From Marivita sp030148515 (GTDB lineage: Bacteria; Pseudomonadota; Alphaproteobacteria; Rhodobacterales; Rhodobacteraceae): 64,000 nt of DNA. The stretch lies in the NCBI RefSeq assembly GCF_048006345.1, contig NZ_CP180351.1, forward strand, positions 3,038,001 to 3,102,000, in the 5' to 3' direction. The notes beneath the pieces are model-generated. The model was given only the letters and a program-made list of their open reading frames with translations. It searched no databases and was not told the origin of the DNA. The first letter of the stretch is position 1. Each line of letters starts with the position of its first letter. Made by a program: the position numbers and the translations under genes. Of the stretch, positions 42,619 through 51,882 are shown piece after piece.

Positions 42619-44124
42619 TCAGTTGACGCGGCTTATCAAATTGGCAGCGTTGATGGTACCCACCTGCCAATCGTTCGCGGTGCCATCGGGCCAGATCATG
42701 CGCGTTTCGACAGACGTGGCGCTGCCAAGTCCAAAATGAACCGGCAGCGCGCTGCCACCCGCATGCCCGCCACCAACCGTGATTTCCTTGATCCGGGTTG
42801 TTCCGTCCGGCAATCGGATCTCGGCAAAGCCGCCGACGGCATGCTGGTTCGGTCCGGGTTGCACAGGTTGCAGCGTGATCCAGTTGCCTGCTCCCGCAGT
42901 CACGTTCTGCCAGAGCTCAAACGGTGCGCGGCGGTTGACCACGGCCAGATCAAGCAGACCGTCACCGTTCAGATCCCCGAAAACCCCACCGCGTCCGCGC
43001 AGATCGCTGGCCACACCCGCCGCGACTGACGCTTCGACAAAGGTTCCGTCCGGCTGCTGCATCAACAGCGAATTTGGGTCATGCATGGCATTGCTGGGCA
43101 TCTGGTCCACATTGCCCTTGGCGATGAAGATGTCCTCAAAGCCGTCATTGTTCGCGTCTCCAAAGGCAGCATGCCACCCCGTTGATGGACGTCCGTCATC
43201 CCCGATATGGGGCCGATGTGCGGTTGCCCCGACATTGTAGGACGCGTTGCGATAGACATATGGGGCATCTGCGTATTGCAGCAGCTGGTCACCCATCGAG
43301 GTCAGGACCACCTCGGGCAGACCGTCGCCGGTGATATCGGTTGAGGCGATGCCCATCCCCCAGATCGACACCGCGTTCCAGCCCTTTGACGCATCGAGCA
43401 ACGTGAGGTCCGGAAAGAACCACATTTGCTCAGAGCCGCCGCGGACGTAGTAATGTCGGTCATTTGACACGCGCAGATCGGCGACCCCGCGGCGCGCCGC
43501 ATCCGAAAACAGCATCGACAATGCACAAAAACCCGGAGCGAGATCGGTGCTGTCATACCCTTTGGCGGTTGGGCGCATCAGCTGATTGCTGTCACAGGCT
43601 TGAAACGGCCCATCCGGGTTTGCGCGATCCACGTAATTGCCGACAGCCAAAGTGGGACGGCTTTGCCCAGCTTCCCATGTTGCGGAAAACGCCGTGGACC
43701 AGCGATCGTCCCGGGGAATGCCCCAAGCGCTTGAGGCATCCGTAAAACTGCAATCGGCTCCGCCCCGCAGGACCATGTTTTCGCCAACCCGCAGGATGAA
43801 GAGATCAAGCCAACCGTCGCTGTCGATATCCAGCGGATAGGCTCCGGTTGCGCCGGTGATGTCGGGGAATGTGCCATTTTCGAACGATATGTCATTTCCG
43901 GGGGCCGATGTCGTGTTGATGAGCAACGTCATCGGGGCCTCGCCGCCCGCCGCAAGAAGTTCCGGGAAGCTGTCGCCATTGCAGTCGAACGCCGCAAGTC
44001 CACCGCCTACAAAGTGTTCCCAGCCGCCTGAGTAGACATGTTCCACCGGCAAGGGCCGCGGCTCGAACAGAGGCTGGGCCGCCAGTGGGGCACCAGCGCA
44101 GATCAGACACAGGGCAAGTTTCAT
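42619..44124 (-). CDS. CRTAC1/FG-GAP-repeat secreted protein with ASPIC/UnbV end
   Basis: A 501-residue exported protein; MKLALCLICAGAPLAAQP is a signal peptide. Several FG-GAP (VCBS) blades carry calcium-binding DxDxDGxxD-like loops (DIDSDGWLD, DITGDGLPE, DANNDGFED, DLNGDGLLD), and the C-terminal part resembles ASPIC/UnbV (GGFAEIRLPDGTTRIKEITV). It forms a seven-bladed propeller in related proteins. The start overlaps the ROK repressor stop by 4 bases, so it is cotranscribed with xylR. Function unknown; a link to the adjacent MauG-like protein is speculative. Confidence 0.83.
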   Translation of the reverse strand: MKLALCLICAGAPLAAQPLFEPRPLPVEHVYSGGWEHFVGGGLAAFDCNGDSFPELLAAGGEAPMTLLINTTSAPGNDISFENGTFPDITGATGAYPLDIDSDGWLDLFILRVGENMVLRGGADCSFTDASSAWGIPRDDRWSTAFSATWEAGQSRPTLAVGNYVDRANPDGPFQACDSNQLMRPTAKGYDSTDLAPGFCALSMLFSDAARRGVADLRVSNDRHYYVRGGSEQMWFFPDLTLLDASKGWNAVSIWGMGIASTDITGDGLPEVVLTSMGDQLLQYADAPYVYRNASYNVGATAHRPHIGDDGRPSTGWHAAFGDANNDGFEDIFIAKGNVDQMPSNAMHDPNSLLMQQPDGTFVEASVAAGVASDLRGRGGVFGDLNGDGLLDLAVVNRRAPFELWQNVTAGAGNWITLQPVQPGPNQHAVGGFAEIRLPDGTTRIKEITVGGGHAGGSALPVHFGLGSATSVETRMIWPDGTANDWQVGTINAANLISRVN

Positions 44125-45395
44125 ACTGCCTCCGGCCGGAGTGCAATCTCTGTGGCTGTCTCAAGCGCAAGTGCGGCAGCCCCGCGCGCCCAGACTTGAT
44201 CGCCCCACGCACGAATTTCGACCACGGGCGCTGGGCGATTGGTTTCCAATGTCATGTCACGCATCGCGGCGAGAACCTCTTCGGCATAGAGATAGTCATA
44301 ACGCATCCGTTCCCCGGATAGCAGGATCAGCGCCGGGTCAAACAGGTTCACGATATTGGCCAGACCCAGGGCAAGGTAGCGCCCTGCACGCTTAAAGATG
44401 GCGCGGGCAGACTGGTTCCCGGCCTTGGCGTGATCATAGAGGGATTCGAGCAGGATTTGCTGCGATTGCACACCGCGATTGCCCCAGTTGAGCGCGGTGG
44501 TCGCCTCGCGCACGAGAGCGTAGTCAGCTACGTAAGCTTCGAGGCACCCGCGTTGTCCGCATCGACACAAGGCGCCATCCAGCTGCACCTTGGTATGGCC
44601 GATCTCAAGACCAAGCCCCATTGCCCCTCGATAGAGTCGGTGATTGATGACCACGCCCATACCGACGCCATGTTCGATGGTCACAACCGCAAAATCAGAC
44701 CGTGCCCGACCAGCGCCGAACCAGAGCTCGGCCAATGTCACAAGGTTTGCATCATTGTCGACACGCACCGGGCGACCCAGCAATTCCTCAAGCGTGGGAC
44801 CAAGGGCAATCCCCTGCTCGCGCATCAGTGGGGACCACATGACCTGTCCTGTCGCGCTGTCGACGACACCGGGCAGACCGAGACCGATGGCAGACAGATC
44901 CGTTTGCGTCAGCCCGGCTTGTGCCAACGCATCATCCAGAAGGCGGACGACATCCCGGATCACCATTTCGGTTTCCTGCTGCAGGACGCCGTGGCGAATC
45001 TCGGCCTCGGCAATCGTGTTTCCTGCGAAGTCCGTAATGATGGCGGCGTGGCGATGGTCGGACAGCTTCAGACCGGCCACATAACCCGCTTCCGGGCGCA
45101 CGCCCAAGGCCACGGGTGGCCGCCCCCGATTGCTTTCGCCTTCGCGCTTGGGAGTTGCGACCTCGTGAACCATGCCGGTTTCGATCAACTCGCTCACGAC
45201 CGATGTGACCGACGCGGGACTGACCCCGAGGTCTTTTGCCAGATCCGCACGAGAAATCAGCCCTGCAGCGCGCACCCTGTCGAACACCTGAATCCGCAGG
45301 CTTCGCGGCGTGGACTCATAGCTTTGAATCAGGGGGCCGCAGCCAATCTGGGCCTCTCCGTCTTCAAGAGCATGGAATCCGGTGTCCGGTGACAT
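44121..45395 (-). CDS. xylR: ROK-family repressor, probable xylose regulator
   Basis: A 424-residue ROK protein. The N-terminal winged helix-turn-helix is LISRADLAKDLGVSPASVTS, followed by the sugar-kinase-like domain with GLGLPGVVDS and DNDANLVTLAELWFGAG. The zinc site is EIGHTKVQLDGALCRCGQRG. The N-terminal 35 residues extend beyond the usual ROK start. It is divergent from xylFHGBA with a 212-base regulatory region between, so repression relieved by xylose is the natural reading. Confidence 0.88.
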   Translation of the reverse strand: MSPDTGFHALEDGEAQIGCGPLIQSYESTPRSLRIQVFDRVRAAGLISRADLAKDLGVSPASVTSVVSELIETGMVHEVATPKREGESNRGRPPVALGVRPEAGYVAGLKLSDHRHAAIITDFAGNTIAEAEIRHGVLQQETEMVIRDVVRLLDDALAQAGLTQTDLSAIGLGLPGVVDSATGQVMWSPLMREQGIALGPTLEELLGRPVRVDNDANLVTLAELWFGAGRARSDFAVVTIEHGVGMGVVINHRLYRGAMGLGLEIGHTKVQLDGALCRCGQRGCLEAYVADYALVREATTALNWGNRGVQSQQILLESLYDHAKAGNQSARAIFKRAGRYLALGLANIVNLFDPALILLSGERMRYDYLYAEEVLAAMRDMTLETNRPAPVVEIRAWGDQVWARGAAALALETATEIALRPEAV

Positions 45396-45496
45396 TTCAT
45401 TCAGAGCCTAAAATTAACATGGTCAACGTACCCGAAATCACCCACCAATCCAGCAAAAAGATCACAGCATCGACCCCATCAGGGCAAAAAATCTTC

Positions 45497-45545
45497 AAAC
45501 TCAGCAAGTTTATTTTTTGACAGCTGAATTAAATATGTCATGATA
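45497..45545 (+). promoter_or_regulatory. Promoter and candidate XylR operators of xylFHGBA
   Basis: A perfect -35 TTGACA is at 45517-45522, with a weak -10 (ATGATA) 17 bases on. Two inverted repeats surround it: AAACT/AGTTT at 45497-45511, and TGACA/TGTCA at 45518-45540 spanning the spacer. Both are placed where a ROK repressor would block RNA polymerase. The region ends 62 bases before the xylF ATG. Confidence 0.5.
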
Positions 45546-45607
45546 GCGGTGTTACGGTCATAGCCGAACAGCCCGATTCCGGGCACGATCATTTGGGAGG
45601 AGATCAC

Positions 45608-46639
45608 ATGCGCAAGGCGCTTACCCTCGCGGCCATTCTGGCTGCCTCTGTTTCTACATCCGCACTCGCAGGAAGCCACTCTGTCACCGTTGGTGTGAGC
45701 TGGTCCAACTTCCAGGAAGAGCGCTGGAAGACTGACGAAGCCGCAATCAAGGCCGCTCTCGAAGCCGCTGGCGCGACATATATCTCTGCTGACGCGCAGG
45801 CTTCTGCCGCCAAGCAGCTGACCGACATCGAAGCGCTGATCGCACAGGGCGCAGACGCTCTGATCATCCTCGCGATGGACAAGGACGCGATTGCACCCGC
45901 AATCGATCAGGCAGCCGCCGAAGACATCCCGGTTGTGGGCTACGACCGTCTGATCGAAGACGATCGCGCGTTCTACCTGACCTTCGACAACAAAGGTGTT
46001 GGCCGTATCATCGCCGAAACCGTTCAGGGCATTCAGGAATTGGGCAACTACGCAATCATCAAAGGCGACCCGGGTGACCCCAACGCGCAGTTCCTGCTGG
46101 AAGGCATGATGGAAGTGATCGGTGACGAAGTTGCCAATGGTTCGATCAAAATCGTTGGTGAAGCCTTCTCCGATGGCTGGAAGCCCGAAAACGCTCAGAA
46201 GAACATGGAGCAGATCCTCACCGCCAACAACAACATGGTTGATGCGGTTCTGGCGCAGAACGACGGTATGGCCGGTGGCGTGATCGCTGCGCTGTCTGCT
46301 CAGGGTCTGACGGTTCCGGTCGGCGGACAGGACGGCGACCTTGCCGCTCTGAACCGTGTTGCACGCGGCACTCAGGCCGTTTCGGTCTGGAAAAACTCGC
46401 GTGACCTCGGCAAGGCCGCTGCGGATATCGCCGTTGCTCTGGCAGGCGGTACGATGCTGGCGGATATCGAAGGCTCCGTGAAGTGGTCCGGTGGCGAGAA
46501 GGGCGTTGAAATGAACGCAATCTTCCTCGACCCGACACCGATCACAGCCGACACTCTGAACCTCGTCATTGATGCGGGCCACATCTCGAAAGAGCAGGCT
46601 TGCGAAGGTGCGATGTCGACTGTTGCGGCCTGCCAGTAA
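45608..46639 (+). CDS. xylF: D-xylose ABC transporter substrate-binding protein
   Basis: A 343-residue periplasmic protein. MRKALTLAAILAASVSTSAL is a Sec signal peptide; ATG 45608 follows GGGAGGAGATC. The xylose-type motifs VGVSWSNFQEERWKTDEAAI, PVVGYDRLIEDDRAFYLTFD and VLAQNDGMAGGVIAAL are intact. First gene of xylFHGBA. A strong hairpin follows 12 bases after the stop. It delivers xylose to XylH/XylG. Confidence 0.95.
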   Translation: MRKALTLAAILAASVSTSALAGSHSVTVGVSWSNFQEERWKTDEAAIKAALEAAGATYISADAQASAAKQLTDIEALIAQGADALIILAMDKDAIAPAIDQAAAEDIPVVGYDRLIEDDRAFYLTFDNKGVGRIIAETVQGIQELGNYAIIKGDPGDPNAQFLLEGMMEVIGDEVANGSIKIVGEAFSDGWKPENAQKNMEQILTANNNMVDAVLAQNDGMAGGVIAALSAQGLTVPVGGQDGDLAALNRVARGTQAVSVWKNSRDLGKAAADIAVALAGGTMLADIEGSVKWSGGEKGVEMNAIFLDPTPITADTLNLVIDAGHISKEQACEGAMSTVAACQ

Positions 46640-46651
46640 CCGGTAGGTGAT

Positions 46652-46682
46652 CCGGCGCAGGCCTCCTTGCCTGCGCCGGTTT
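46652..46682 (+). terminator. Hairpin/attenuator between xylF and xylH
   Basis: CCGGCGCAGGC (46652-46662) pairs over 11 bp with GCCTGCGCCGG (46669-46679), loop CTCCTT, followed by TTT. It lies 12 bases after the xylF stop. Partial termination or 3' protection here would raise XylF over XylHG. Confidence 0.7.
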
Positions 46683-46817
46683 CTGCACCGTTCTGACCAA
46701 GGTGCAGACAAGGGCTTTTGTCCAATTTTTTCATAGCGCCGCGATCCGGGTTCCAGTGCATGTGCTGGTCAGGGCCGTGCCGTGTTTTCGCATCCTTCCG
46801 CATGGCTGGACGAACAA

Positions 46818-48137
46818 ATGTCTGACACTACAAAAATCTCAAAAACGACCGCAAAGCCTGAAGGTCTGATCAGCCGCTTCATGAGCGCGACCGAACTCGA
46901 CACGCGCCTGATCGGGATGGTCGGTGCTCTTGCGTTGATCTGGATCGGCTTTCACCTCTACGGCGCGCTCGTAAATGGTTTCGGGGCCTTCCTGACACCG
47001 CGAAACCTCTGGAACCTTTCTGTCCAGACCTCGTCGATCGGGATCATGGCCTGTGGCATGGTTCTGGTGATCGTGACGCGCCATATCGACCTGTCTGTCG
47101 GGTCACTGCTTGGATTTTGCGCCATCATCATGGGCGTCATTCAGGTCAATATACTTCCCTCCTTTCTGGGACTCGGCCACCCGCTGATCTGGGTGATCGC
47201 GGCGGCCTGCGGCATGCTCCTTGGCGCGACAGTCGGCGCGTTTCATGGGTGGTTGATCGCGTATCGTGGCATTCCGGCCTTCATCGTGACGCTGGGTGGA
47301 CTTCTGGTCTGGCGTGGCGCTGGATTTCTTGTGGCGCGAGGCGAAACGATCTCTCCGGTCGACAGCACATTTGCATTGCTCGGCGGCGGGCCTTACGGGG
47401 CCGTGGGTGCCACTGGCAGTTGGATCATCGGTTTGATCGGATGCGCCGCAGTGGTCTTCGGCGTGATCAACGGGCGCAAGCAGCGCACCAAGTTCGAATT
47501 CAAACTGCGGCCGGTCTGGGCAGACACGTTCCTTGGCGTGGTGGGATGTGCCGCCATCATCGGAGCTGTGCTGCTGGTCAATGCCTATCCCTGGCCGCGC
47601 GGCATTGTGCGCCGCTATGCCGAGGAAAACGCGATCACCATTCCTGAAGGCGGTCTGTTCATTTCCCACGGGTTTGCCATTCCGGTCCTCATCCTGCTGG
47701 TCGTTGGTATCTCCATGACATTCTTGATGACCAAGACGCGGTTTGGCCGCTACGTCTATGCCATCGGCGGCAACCCAGAGGCCGCTGCGCTTGCGGGCAT
47801 CAACACCAAGATGATGACCGTCAAGATCTTCGCGATCATGGGCTTCCTCGCAGGTCTGTCTGCGGTTGTCGCGTCGGCCCGTCTGAACTCGGCCACCAAC
47901 GCATTGGGCGAACTGGACGAGCTTTATGTCATCGCTGCTGCGGTGATCGGGGGCACATCCCTGTCGGGCGGTGTGGGCACGATATTTGGGGCCATCCTCG
48001 GTGCCCTCGTGATGCAATCCCTGCAGACCGGCATGGTGCTGATCGGATTTGACGCGGCCGTGCAGCGGATCGTTGTCGGGTCGGTGCTCGTTCTGGCCGT
48101 CTACCTCGACATCCTCTACCGCCGTAAATCGAAGTAA
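46818..48137 (+). CDS. xylH: D-xylose ABC transporter permease
   Basis: A 439-residue permease of the BPD_transp_2 class with about ten or more hydrophobic segments. The motifs VTRHIDLSVGSLLGF, GIPAFIVTLGGLLVWRGAGF and YVIAAAVIGGTSLSGGVGTI match XylH. ATG 46818 (MSDTTKIS) was preferred over the upstream GTG at 46782. It lies after the hairpin behind xylF and before xylG by 12 bases. Confidence 0.94.
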   Translation: MSDTTKISKTTAKPEGLISRFMSATELDTRLIGMVGALALIWIGFHLYGALVNGFGAFLTPRNLWNLSVQTSSIGIMACGMVLVIVTRHIDLSVGSLLGFCAIIMGVIQVNILPSFLGLGHPLIWVIAAACGMLLGATVGAFHGWLIAYRGIPAFIVTLGGLLVWRGAGFLVARGETISPVDSTFALLGGGPYGAVGATGSWIIGLIGCAAVVFGVINGRKQRTKFEFKLRPVWADTFLGVVGCAAIIGAVLLVNAYPWPRGIVRRYAEENAITIPEGGLFISHGFAIPVLILLVVGISMTFLMTKTRFGRYVYAIGGNPEAAALAGINTKMMTVKIFAIMGFLAGLSAVVASARLNSATNALGELDELYVIAAAVIGGTSLSGGVGTIFGAILGALVMQSLQTGMVLIGFDAAVQRIVVGSVLVLAVYLDILYRRKSK

Positions 48138-48149
48138 GGGGCGAAGATC

Positions 48150-48914
48150 ATGACTGATAACACCGGAACCCCGCTCGTCGAGATGCGCAACATCTCAATC
48201 TCGTTTGGCGGCATTCACGCCGTAGACGATGTCACGGTCGATCTGTACCCCGGCGAAGTTGTGGGCCTTTTGGGCCATAACGGTGCAGGGAAATCGACTC
48301 TGATCAAGTGTCTGTCGGGCGCGTATCAGGCGGACTCGGGCGACATTTACGTCAACGGAGAGAAAGCCACGATCAACAATCCCCGCGATGCCCGCAGCTA
48401 CAATATCGAGACGATCTACCAGACGCTTGCGCTGGCAGATAATCTCGATGCCGCGTCCAACCTGTTTCTTGGACGCGAGTTGTTGACGGCTGCCGGGTTT
48501 GTCGATCAGGCCAGAATGGAAGCTGAAACGCGCAAGATCATGGCGCGGCTCAATCCCAACTTCCGCAAGTTCCAAGCACCTGTGTCGGCCCTTTCGGGTG
48601 GTCAGCGGCAATCCGTGGCGATTGCGCGTGCGGTCTATTTCAACGCGCGGATCCTGATCATGGACGAACCAACAGCGGCCCTTGGACCACAGGAAACCCA
48701 GATGGTGGCCGAACTCATTCAAGAGCTCAAACGCCAGGGGTTGGGGATCTTCCTGATCGACCACGATGTGCATCAGGTCAAACGGCTTTGCGACAGGGCC
48801 AGCGTCATGAAGAACGGCGAACTTGTGGGCACCGTAAAGGTTGCGGATGCAAGTGAAGACGATCTTCTGGCGATGATCATTCTGGGCAAGACGCCGGCAC
48901 ATCTGGCCGCTTGA
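48150..48914 (+). CDS. xylG: D-xylose ABC transporter ATPase, single domain
   Basis: A 254-residue ATPase with one nucleotide-binding domain: Walker A GHNGAGKST, signature LSGGQRQSVAIARAVYFNAR, Walker B ILIMDEPTAALGPQE and IDHDVHQV. E. coli XylG is about 513 residues with two domains; this half-size form fits the FrcA-like ATPases of Alphaproteobacteria, which must dimerise. It follows xylH by 12 bases. Confidence 0.93.
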   Translation: MTDNTGTPLVEMRNISISFGGIHAVDDVTVDLYPGEVVGLLGHNGAGKSTLIKCLSGAYQADSGDIYVNGEKATINNPRDARSYNIETIYQTLALADNLDAASNLFLGRELLTAAGFVDQARMEAETRKIMARLNPNFRKFQAPVSALSGGQRQSVAIARAVYFNARILIMDEPTAALGPQETQMVAELIQELKRQGLGIFLIDHDVHQVKRLCDRASVMKNGELVGTVKVADASEDDLLAMIILGKTPAHLAA

Positions 48915-48993
48915 GCTATTGGCCCTGATCCCATGTCGGGGCCGATACTCCCACTGAGTTTCACATTCCTGATCATTCAAGGACGGCAGAGTG

Positions 48994-50430
48994 ATGTTTA
49001 TCGGTCTAGATCTGGGCACATCCGGTCTGAAAGCGATCCTGATCAATGAAGATCAGACGATACTCGCCGAGGCCACTGCGCGGCTGAACGTGTCGCGCCC
49101 GCATGACAGTTGGTCAGAGCAAGCCCCTGCCGAATGGATTGCGGCCGCAGAAGCCGTGTTCGATCAGCTCAGCAGCCACAACCTGTCGGCGGTCAAGGCG
49201 ATCGGCCTGTCTGGCCAGATGCATGGCGCAACCCTGCTTGATGCTTCGGATGAAGTGCTGCGGCCCTGCATTCTCTGGAACGACACCCGCAGTCATGCCG
49301 AAGCTGCGGCGATGGACGCCGACCCAGACTGGCGCGCCATCTCGGGCAATATCGTCTTTCCCGGCTTCACCGCGCCGAAACTCGCCTGGGTCCGCGCCCA
49401 TGAGCCAGCGGTGTTCGACCGGGTTGCGAAGGTCCTCTTGCCCAAGGATTACCTGCGCCTTTGGCTGACAGGCGAACACGTCGCCGAAATGTCGGATGCT
49501 GCGGGAACCAGTTGGCTGGATACCGGCGCCCGCACATGGTCTGAAGATCTTCTGGCAAAGACAGGGCTTGGGCTTTCGCACATGCCGCATCTTGTCGAAG
49601 GCTCCGAGGTTTCGGGACAACTGCGCGCCGACCTTGGCCAGCGCTGGGGGTTCGGGACACATGTCGTTGTCGCTGGTGGCGGCGGCGACAACGCGGCCTC
49701 GGGTATCGGTGTCGGCGTGGTCCGCGCGGGGCAGGCCTTTGTGTCGCTCGGCACGTCGGGTGTGCTCTTCGCCGCAAATGACGGCTATCAGCCCGACCCG
49801 GGCACCGCAGTTCATACCTTCTGTCATGCTTTGCCGGACACATGGCACCAGATGGGCGTGATCCTCTCGGCGACTGACGCGCTGAACTGGTTCGCGCAGC
49901 TTGTCGGACAGGACGCGGCTGACCTGACGCAGGGGCTTGGCCCGCTGCAGGCGCCCGGCAAGGCGGTCTTTGCACCTTATCTTGGTGGAGAGCGGACGCC
50001 ACTCAACGACGCTACAATTCGGGGTGCACTGATCGGGATCGAGCATGCAACCGACACAGCGGCGGCGACCCGCGCCGTCCTGGAAGGTGTGACCTTTGCC
50101 ATTCGTGACTGCCGCGACGCGCTGGCTGCCACGGGCACCGAGATCACCAGCCTTTTGGCAGTCGGTGGTGGCAGCAAATCCGACTATTGGCTCTCGGCAA
50201 TTGCCACGGCGCTCGACACGCCGATTGATATCGCGGTCGCTGGCGACTTTGGCGGGGCCTTCGGGGCCGCCCGGCTTGCGATCATGGCTGCAACGGGTGC
50301 CGGCGCCGAAATCGCGACGCGCCCCGACATTGCGCGCAGCATCACCCCTGACCCCGATTTGCGCGCCGCGTTTGATGACGGACATCACCGCTTCTGCGCC
50401 ACCCAGGCTGCAGTGAAAGGACTGACATGA
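48994..50430 (+). CDS. xylB: Xylulokinase
   Basis: A 478-residue FGGY-family kinase. MFIGLDLGTSGLKAILINED is the N-terminal ATP-phosphate site; LSGQMHGATLLD and ILWNDTRSHAEAAAMD are substrate and catalytic regions; VVAGGGGDNAASGIGVG and the C-terminal LAVGGGSKSDYW complete the ATPase core. It phosphorylates D-xylulose. ATG 48994 was chosen over the GTG three bases earlier; AAGGA lies upstream. Its end overlaps xylA by 4 bases. Confidence 0.95.
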   Translation: MFIGLDLGTSGLKAILINEDQTILAEATARLNVSRPHDSWSEQAPAEWIAAAEAVFDQLSSHNLSAVKAIGLSGQMHGATLLDASDEVLRPCILWNDTRSHAEAAAMDADPDWRAISGNIVFPGFTAPKLAWVRAHEPAVFDRVAKVLLPKDYLRLWLTGEHVAEMSDAAGTSWLDTGARTWSEDLLAKTGLGLSHMPHLVEGSEVSGQLRADLGQRWGFGTHVVVAGGGGDNAASGIGVGVVRAGQAFVSLGTSGVLFAANDGYQPDPGTAVHTFCHALPDTWHQMGVILSATDALNWFAQLVGQDAADLTQGLGPLQAPGKAVFAPYLGGERTPLNDATIRGALIGIEHATDTAAATRAVLEGVTFAIRDCRDALAATGTEITSLLAVGGGSKSDYWLSAIATALDTPIDIAVAGDFGGAFGAARLAIMAATGAGAEIATRPDIARSITPDPDLRAAFDDGHHRFCATQAAVKGLT

Positions 50431-51734
50431 CTGACTTTTTCAAAGGTATTCCGGCAATCACCTACGAGGGGCCGGAAACGTCGAACGAGTTTGCGTTCCG
50501 TCATTATAACCCGGACGAAATGGTCATGGGCAAGCGGATGGAAGACCATCTTCGCTTTGCCATCGCCTATTGGCACAGCTTCGCGTGGCAAGGTGGCGAT
50601 CCGTTTGGCGGACAGACCTTTGATCGCCCATGGTTCGGCGAGACGATGGATTTGGCACGGCTCAAGGCTGATGTCGCGTTTGAGATGTTCGACATTCTTG
50701 GCGCGCCGTTCTTTTGCTTTCACGATGCCGATGTCCGTCCGGAGGGGGAGGATTTCGCCACATCGACACGCAATCTTGAAGAGATCGTCGATTATTTTGC
50801 CGCCAAGATGGAAAGCTCGAAAACCAAGCTTCTCTGGGGCACTGCAAACCTCTTTTCGCACCGTCGCTTCATGTCAGGTGCGGCCACCAATCCTGACCCG
50901 GACGTGTTTGCCTATGCCGGCGCGACCATCAAGACCTGCATGGACGCGACCCATAAGCTGGGAGGCGCGAACTATGTCCTCTGGGGCGGACGGGAAGGCT
51001 ATGAGACTCTTCTCAACACCGATCTGACCCGCGAGGCCGAACAGGCCGGACGCATGCTGTCCATGGTGGTGGAGTACAAGCACAAGATCGGCTTTGAGGG
51101 TACGATCCTGATCGAGCCAAAACCGCAGGAACCCGCCAAACACCAGTATGACTACGATGTCGCAACGGTCTATGGCTTCCTCAAGCGGTTCGGGCTGGAA
51201 AACGAGGTCAAGGTCAACATCGAACAGGGCCATGCCATCTTGGCTGGCCACAGTTTCGAGCATGAACTGGCCATGGCGGCGAGCCTTGGAATTCTCGGTT
51301 CGATTGACATCAACCGGAACGATTACCAGTCGGGCTGGGACACAGATCAATTCCCCAACAACGTGCCCGAGATGGCGCTTGCCTATTACGAGGTTCTCAA
51401 GGCGGGTGGGTTTACCACCGGCGGAACGAATTTCGACGCCAAGCTGCGCCGGCAGTCGCTGGACCCCGAGGATCTGATCCTTGCGCATGTGGGCGGCATG
51501 GATGCATGCGCGCGCGGATTGAAAGCGGCGGCGGCCATTCTCGAAGACGGAACCCTCGAGGCGATGCGCGCCGAGCGGTATGCAGGATGGAACAGCGACG
51601 AGGCCAGAAAGATGCTGTCCGGGGAGTATGATCTGGACGATCTTGAAGCCTATGTTCGCAGTTCTGGTCTCAACCCCGAACCGCGCTCTGGAAAGCAGGA
51701 GCGGCTGGAGAACCTCGTGAACCGGTTTGTTTAG
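50427..51734 (+). CDS. xylA: Xylose isomerase
   Basis: A 435-residue class II xylose isomerase. Catalytic-metal motifs are YVLWGGREGYETLLNTDLT, GTILIEPKPQEPAKHQYDYD and VNIEQGHAILAGHSFEHELA, with the active-site His in FFCFHDADV. It turns D-xylose into D-xylulose for XylB. The start codon overlaps the xylB stop (ATGA), so the two are coupled. Last gene of the operon. Confidence 0.96.
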   Translation: MTDFFKGIPAITYEGPETSNEFAFRHYNPDEMVMGKRMEDHLRFAIAYWHSFAWQGGDPFGGQTFDRPWFGETMDLARLKADVAFEMFDILGAPFFCFHDADVRPEGEDFATSTRNLEEIVDYFAAKMESSKTKLLWGTANLFSHRRFMSGAATNPDPDVFAYAGATIKTCMDATHKLGGANYVLWGGREGYETLLNTDLTREAEQAGRMLSMVVEYKHKIGFEGTILIEPKPQEPAKHQYDYDVATVYGFLKRFGLENEVKVNIEQGHAILAGHSFEHELAMAASLGILGSIDINRNDYQSGWDTDQFPNNVPEMALAYYEVLKAGGFTTGGTNFDAKLRRQSLDPEDLILAHVGGMDACARGLKAAAAILEDGTLEAMRAERYAGWNSDEARKMLSGEYDLDDLEAYVRSSGLNPEPRSGKQERLENLVNRFV

Positions 51735-51769
51735 AACCGGAAGTTCGATTTTCGGTCAAAAGGCTTCAC

Positions 51770-51790
51770 TCCGCCGCATTCTGCGGCGGA
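51770..51790 (+). terminator. Hairpin after xylA
   Basis: TCCGCCGCA (51770-51778) pairs over 9 bp with TGCGGCGGA (51782-51790) around a 3-base loop, 35 bases after the xylA stop. No clear T-tract follows. Probably marks the end of the xylose operon mRNA. Confidence 0.5.
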
Positions 51791-51882
51791 CGGCGCCATC
51801 CACCTGAGGCAGATCTGTCGCGCAACTGGGATGTGGTTCTTTTGGGCTTGAGCCGGCGGCACTGTCGTCGGACACTCCAGAC

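Noticed and set aside
46959..48017. Long minus-strand frames opposite xylH
   Set aside because: Antisense shadows with His/Arg/Asp-rich translations; xylH motifs on the plus strand are unambiguous.
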